Positions 62,005 through 64,000 of a DNA stretch of 64,000 nucleotides are shown here, piece after piece (position 1 is the stretch's first letter; every line of letters starts with the position of its first letter). The notes beneath the pieces were generated by a model. The model did no database searches. It worked only from the letters and a program-made list of their open reading frames with translations, and was not told the DNA's origin. The position numbers and the translations under genes were made by a program. Source of the stretch: Dyella_B nitratireducens (GTDB taxonomy: Bacteria > Pseudomonadota > Gammaproteobacteria > Xanthomonadales > Rhodanobacteraceae); assembly GCF_049532905.1 (NCBI RefSeq), contig NZ_CP064032.1:186001-250000 (forward strand), read 5' to 3'.

Positions 62005-63744
62005 GTGCTGAGCGGGACGGTCGAGTTCAAGCAAGTGCGGCGGTTTGTAGCTGGTGGGTTGGTCGTACTTGGGCTGGCCGGATGTGCGGCGGTACCACAG
62101 CGGTCGAACACCCCATCGGCGGCGTCGGCGCAGCCGCTGGCGCGGATGGTGGTGGCGACGCCGGACACGGATCACGACTTGCTGGCCCAGTTGCTGGCCG
62201 GTGAATTGGCGTTGTCGAGCGCCGATCTCAAGGCCGCATCGCAGGCTTATGACAAGGCGATGATGATCTCCAACGACCCCGAGGTGGCCAGCAAAGCCGT
62301 TGCCTTGGCCGTCGCCATCCATGATCCGGACGCGGCACAGCGTGGTATCGACCGTTGGCAAAAGCTTGGTGCAACACCCGCACAGCTGGCACAGGCGCGG
62401 GCTCAGCTGGCGGTGGAGCAGGGTAAGACGGAGGAAGCCCGGCAGCAGCTGTCGTTGCTGATCACCAGTGGCGACAAGGACGCTTGGCGCATGTTCGGCC
62501 GCGTGCTGATCGGTAGCCGTGACCCGGCCCTCGCTGGGAACCTGCTTGAGTCCCTGGCTACACCCGACCATCTCCCAGCCGATCCCAAGGCGTGGCTGGC
62601 GATGAGCGAACTGGGCGAACAATTGAACCGGCATGTCTACGCGCAGCAGATCGCGGATGGCGCCTTGAAGCGTTTCGGCACGGCTGAGACGTACGCCTGG
62701 GCCGCGCAGCTGAAGCTCAACAATGGCGACCGCTCCGGCGGCCTCAACCTGTTGCGCCAGGCACAGGTGAAGGACCCGAACAATATCGGCCTGCGGCTCA
62801 CCTACGCATCCTTGCTGGGGCAGAGCGGCCAGTACGCGCAGGCGACCCAACTGCTCGAAAAAGGTCCGCAAAACGCACAGACCTACGCGTTGCGTGCTGC
62901 CCTGGCGGCCAATGCAAAGGACGACAAGACGCTGCAGCGGGTCTACGCGCAGCTGTCGCAGGCGCCGGATGACGTGCGCAACACCAGCGCCTATCTGCTC
63001 GGCCAGCTCGCCGAGGTGCTTGGCCGCAAGGAAGACGCGCTGAAGTGGTACGACCAGGTGCCGGACGACGATGACCATGCTTTTGACTCCGATCTGCGCA
63101 GCGCGATCCTGCTGCAGGACCTGGGCCGGAGTGCGGAAGCGCATCAGCAACTGGCCGAAATGCAGACGGATTACCTCGACCAGCCTGCGCAATTGCGTCG
63201 TGCCTATGAGGTGGATGCCGACCTTTACCTGCGCGAGAAGCGCTACACCGAAGCCATCGATTCGTTCACTCACGCGCTGCAGGTGGCGCCGGACGATCCG
63301 GATCTGCTGTACGGACGCGGGTTGGCGTACGCGGAAATTGGCAAGATCGATCCTGCCGTCTCGGACTTCCGTCGCCTGCTGGAGCTCAAGCCTGGCGACA
63401 TCGACGCCAGCAATGCGTTGGGTTTCACGCTTGCCGATGCGGATCGTGATCTGCCGGAAGCGGAACAGCTGATCGCCGCGGCGCGTGCGGCGAAGCCGAA
63501 TGATCCTTCCATCGCCGATTCATGGGGCTGGCTGCAGTACCGGCTGGGTCATCTTGATCAGGCTGTCGCTGTGCTGCGCAGCGCGTGGCAGACGGGCAAG
63601 GATGCTGATGTCGGTGTCCATCTCGGCGAAGTACTGTGGAAACAGGGGCATCGCAATCAGGCGCAGCAAGTATTCGATGAAGTGCGCAACATGGATCCGC
63701 AGAATGCCACCCTGCAGCAAACCTTGAAGCGGCTCGGGACATGA
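62005..63744 (+). CDS. TPR-repeat lipoprotein
   Basis: 579 residues from a GTG preceded by TTGGAGGAA. A signal with lipobox GLAGC (Cys27), then about twelve TPR-like helical hairpins across residues 60-575 (for example YTEAIDSFTHALQVAPDDPD and GLAYAEIGKIDPAVSDFRRL). Outer-membrane-anchored scaffold of unknown partner; conserved next to lolB in Lysobacterales and pseudomonads. Coupled to lolB (ATGA overlap). Confidence 0.92.
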   Translation: MLSGTVEFKQVRRFVAGGLVVLGLAGCAAVPQRSNTPSAASAQPLARMVVATPDTDHDLLAQLLAGELALSSADLKAASQAYDKAMMISNDPEVASKAVALAVAIHDPDAAQRGIDRWQKLGATPAQLAQARAQLAVEQGKTEEARQQLSLLITSGDKDAWRMFGRVLIGSRDPALAGNLLESLATPDHLPADPKAWLAMSELGEQLNRHVYAQQIADGALKRFGTAETYAWAAQLKLNNGDRSGGLNLLRQAQVKDPNNIGLRLTYASLLGQSGQYAQATQLLEKGPQNAQTYALRAALAANAKDDKTLQRVYAQLSQAPDDVRNTSAYLLGQLAEVLGRKEDALKWYDQVPDDDDHAFDSDLRSAILLQDLGRSAEAHQQLAEMQTDYLDQPAQLRRAYEVDADLYLREKRYTEAIDSFTHALQVAPDDPDLLYGRGLAYAEIGKIDPAVSDFRRLLELKPGDIDASNALGFTLADADRDLPEAEQLIAAARAAKPNDPSIADSWGWLQYRLGHLDQAVAVLRSAWQTGKDADVGVHLGEVLWKQGHRNQAQQVFDEVRNMDPQNATLQQTLKRLGT

Positions 63745-64000
63745 AATCTTTCCTTCGCGTGTTTGCAGCGCTCGTGCCGCTGCTGCTGGCTGCGTGCGCA
63801 ACGACGCCGTTGGTGCGCAACAAGGGCGATGCGGCCGCGATGGCGCAGCAGGAAGCTCGCGAGCAGCAGCTGGCGAATGCCGACCATTGGGTTCTGCAAG
63901 GTAAGTTGGGTATATACAGCGCGCAGGACGGTGGCAGCGGCACATTCACCTGGACACAGGATGGCGATCGCTATGAGTTCGTCTTCCGCCTGCCTATTTC
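63741..64000 (+). CDS. lolB: outer-membrane lipoprotein receptor LolB (partial)
   Basis: Start of a gene cut by the window edge; 86 codons visible. Lipobox LLAAC (Cys19), then a segment NADHWVLQGKLGIYSAQDGG and SGTFTWTQDGDRYEFVFRLP, which is the beta-barrel start of LolB. LolB takes lipoproteins from LolA and inserts them into the outer membrane. The ATG overlaps the TPR gene stop by four bases. Confidence 0.92.
   Translation, partial: MKSFLRVFAALVPLLLAACATTPLVRNKGDAAAMAQQEAREQQLANADHWVLQGKLGIYSAQDGGSGTFTWTQDGDRYEFVFRLPI

Overview
The window reads as the chromosome of a high-GC gammaproteobacterium of the order Lysobacterales (Xanthomonadales), most likely a Rhodanobacteraceae-type genome (Dyella, Luteibacter or Rhodanobacter group). 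This is inferred from the Xanthomonas-type order of the type IV secretion genes, the hemA-prfA / TPR-lolB arrangement, and the split pntAA/pntAB/pntB form of transhydrogenase. No taxonomic marker such as rRNA is present, so genus is not claimed.

Layout. 1-9600: a minus-strand type IV secretion operon, virB7-8-9-10-11-1-2-3-4-5, in the order of the bacteria-killing X-T4SS; virB6 and virD4 are not in the window. 9700-20600: housekeeping and stress genes (suhB/trmJ, a CorC/HlyC-type protein, a DUF47 + Pit phosphate pair, an alkyltransferase-like protein, recQ, a MliC-type lysozyme inhibitor, a thioredoxin/CcdA divergent pair, a PepSY protein). 20700-31570: an accessory region. An intact tRNA-Phe gene (31491-31566) is preceded by two further copies of its 3' end (27041-27085 and 21465-21513), each followed on the minus strand by its own hairpin terminator. 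This is the signature of two stacked integrations at one tRNA gene. The outer segment carries an MFS exporter, an HdeD-type membrane protein fused to a papain-like domain, an OmpA-like lipoprotein and unknown genes. The inner segment carries six unknown or defence-like genes, including an N-terminally truncated nucleotide-cyclase-like protein. No integrase remains. 31600-64000: core genes again (yggX, mutY, AsmA-like, ftsY, rsmD, coaD, ferredoxin, ggt, MBL hydrolase, TMEM43-like protein, nudix, exonuclease, nitroreductase, cdd, transhydrogenase, a sigma/anti-sigma-like operon, sufT, short asparaginase, acyl-CoA dehydrogenase, wrbA, YihY, TlpA, acylphosphatase, OGT-like protein, prfA, hemA, TPR lipoprotein, and the start of lolB).

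A second layer of structure is a family of eight GTAG-headed inverted REP pairs. Each is about 68-75 bp: two 24-bp stem-loop units facing each other across a 20-27 bp spacer. All sit next to 3' ends of genes and never inside the accessory region. They look like BIMEs mobilised by a RAYT transposase encoded elsewhere.

The likeliest under-described items are the REP pair family, the nested tRNA-Phe islands with their small unknown modules, the HdeD-papain fusion, and a decayed chemoreceptor signalling domain at 41529-42299.
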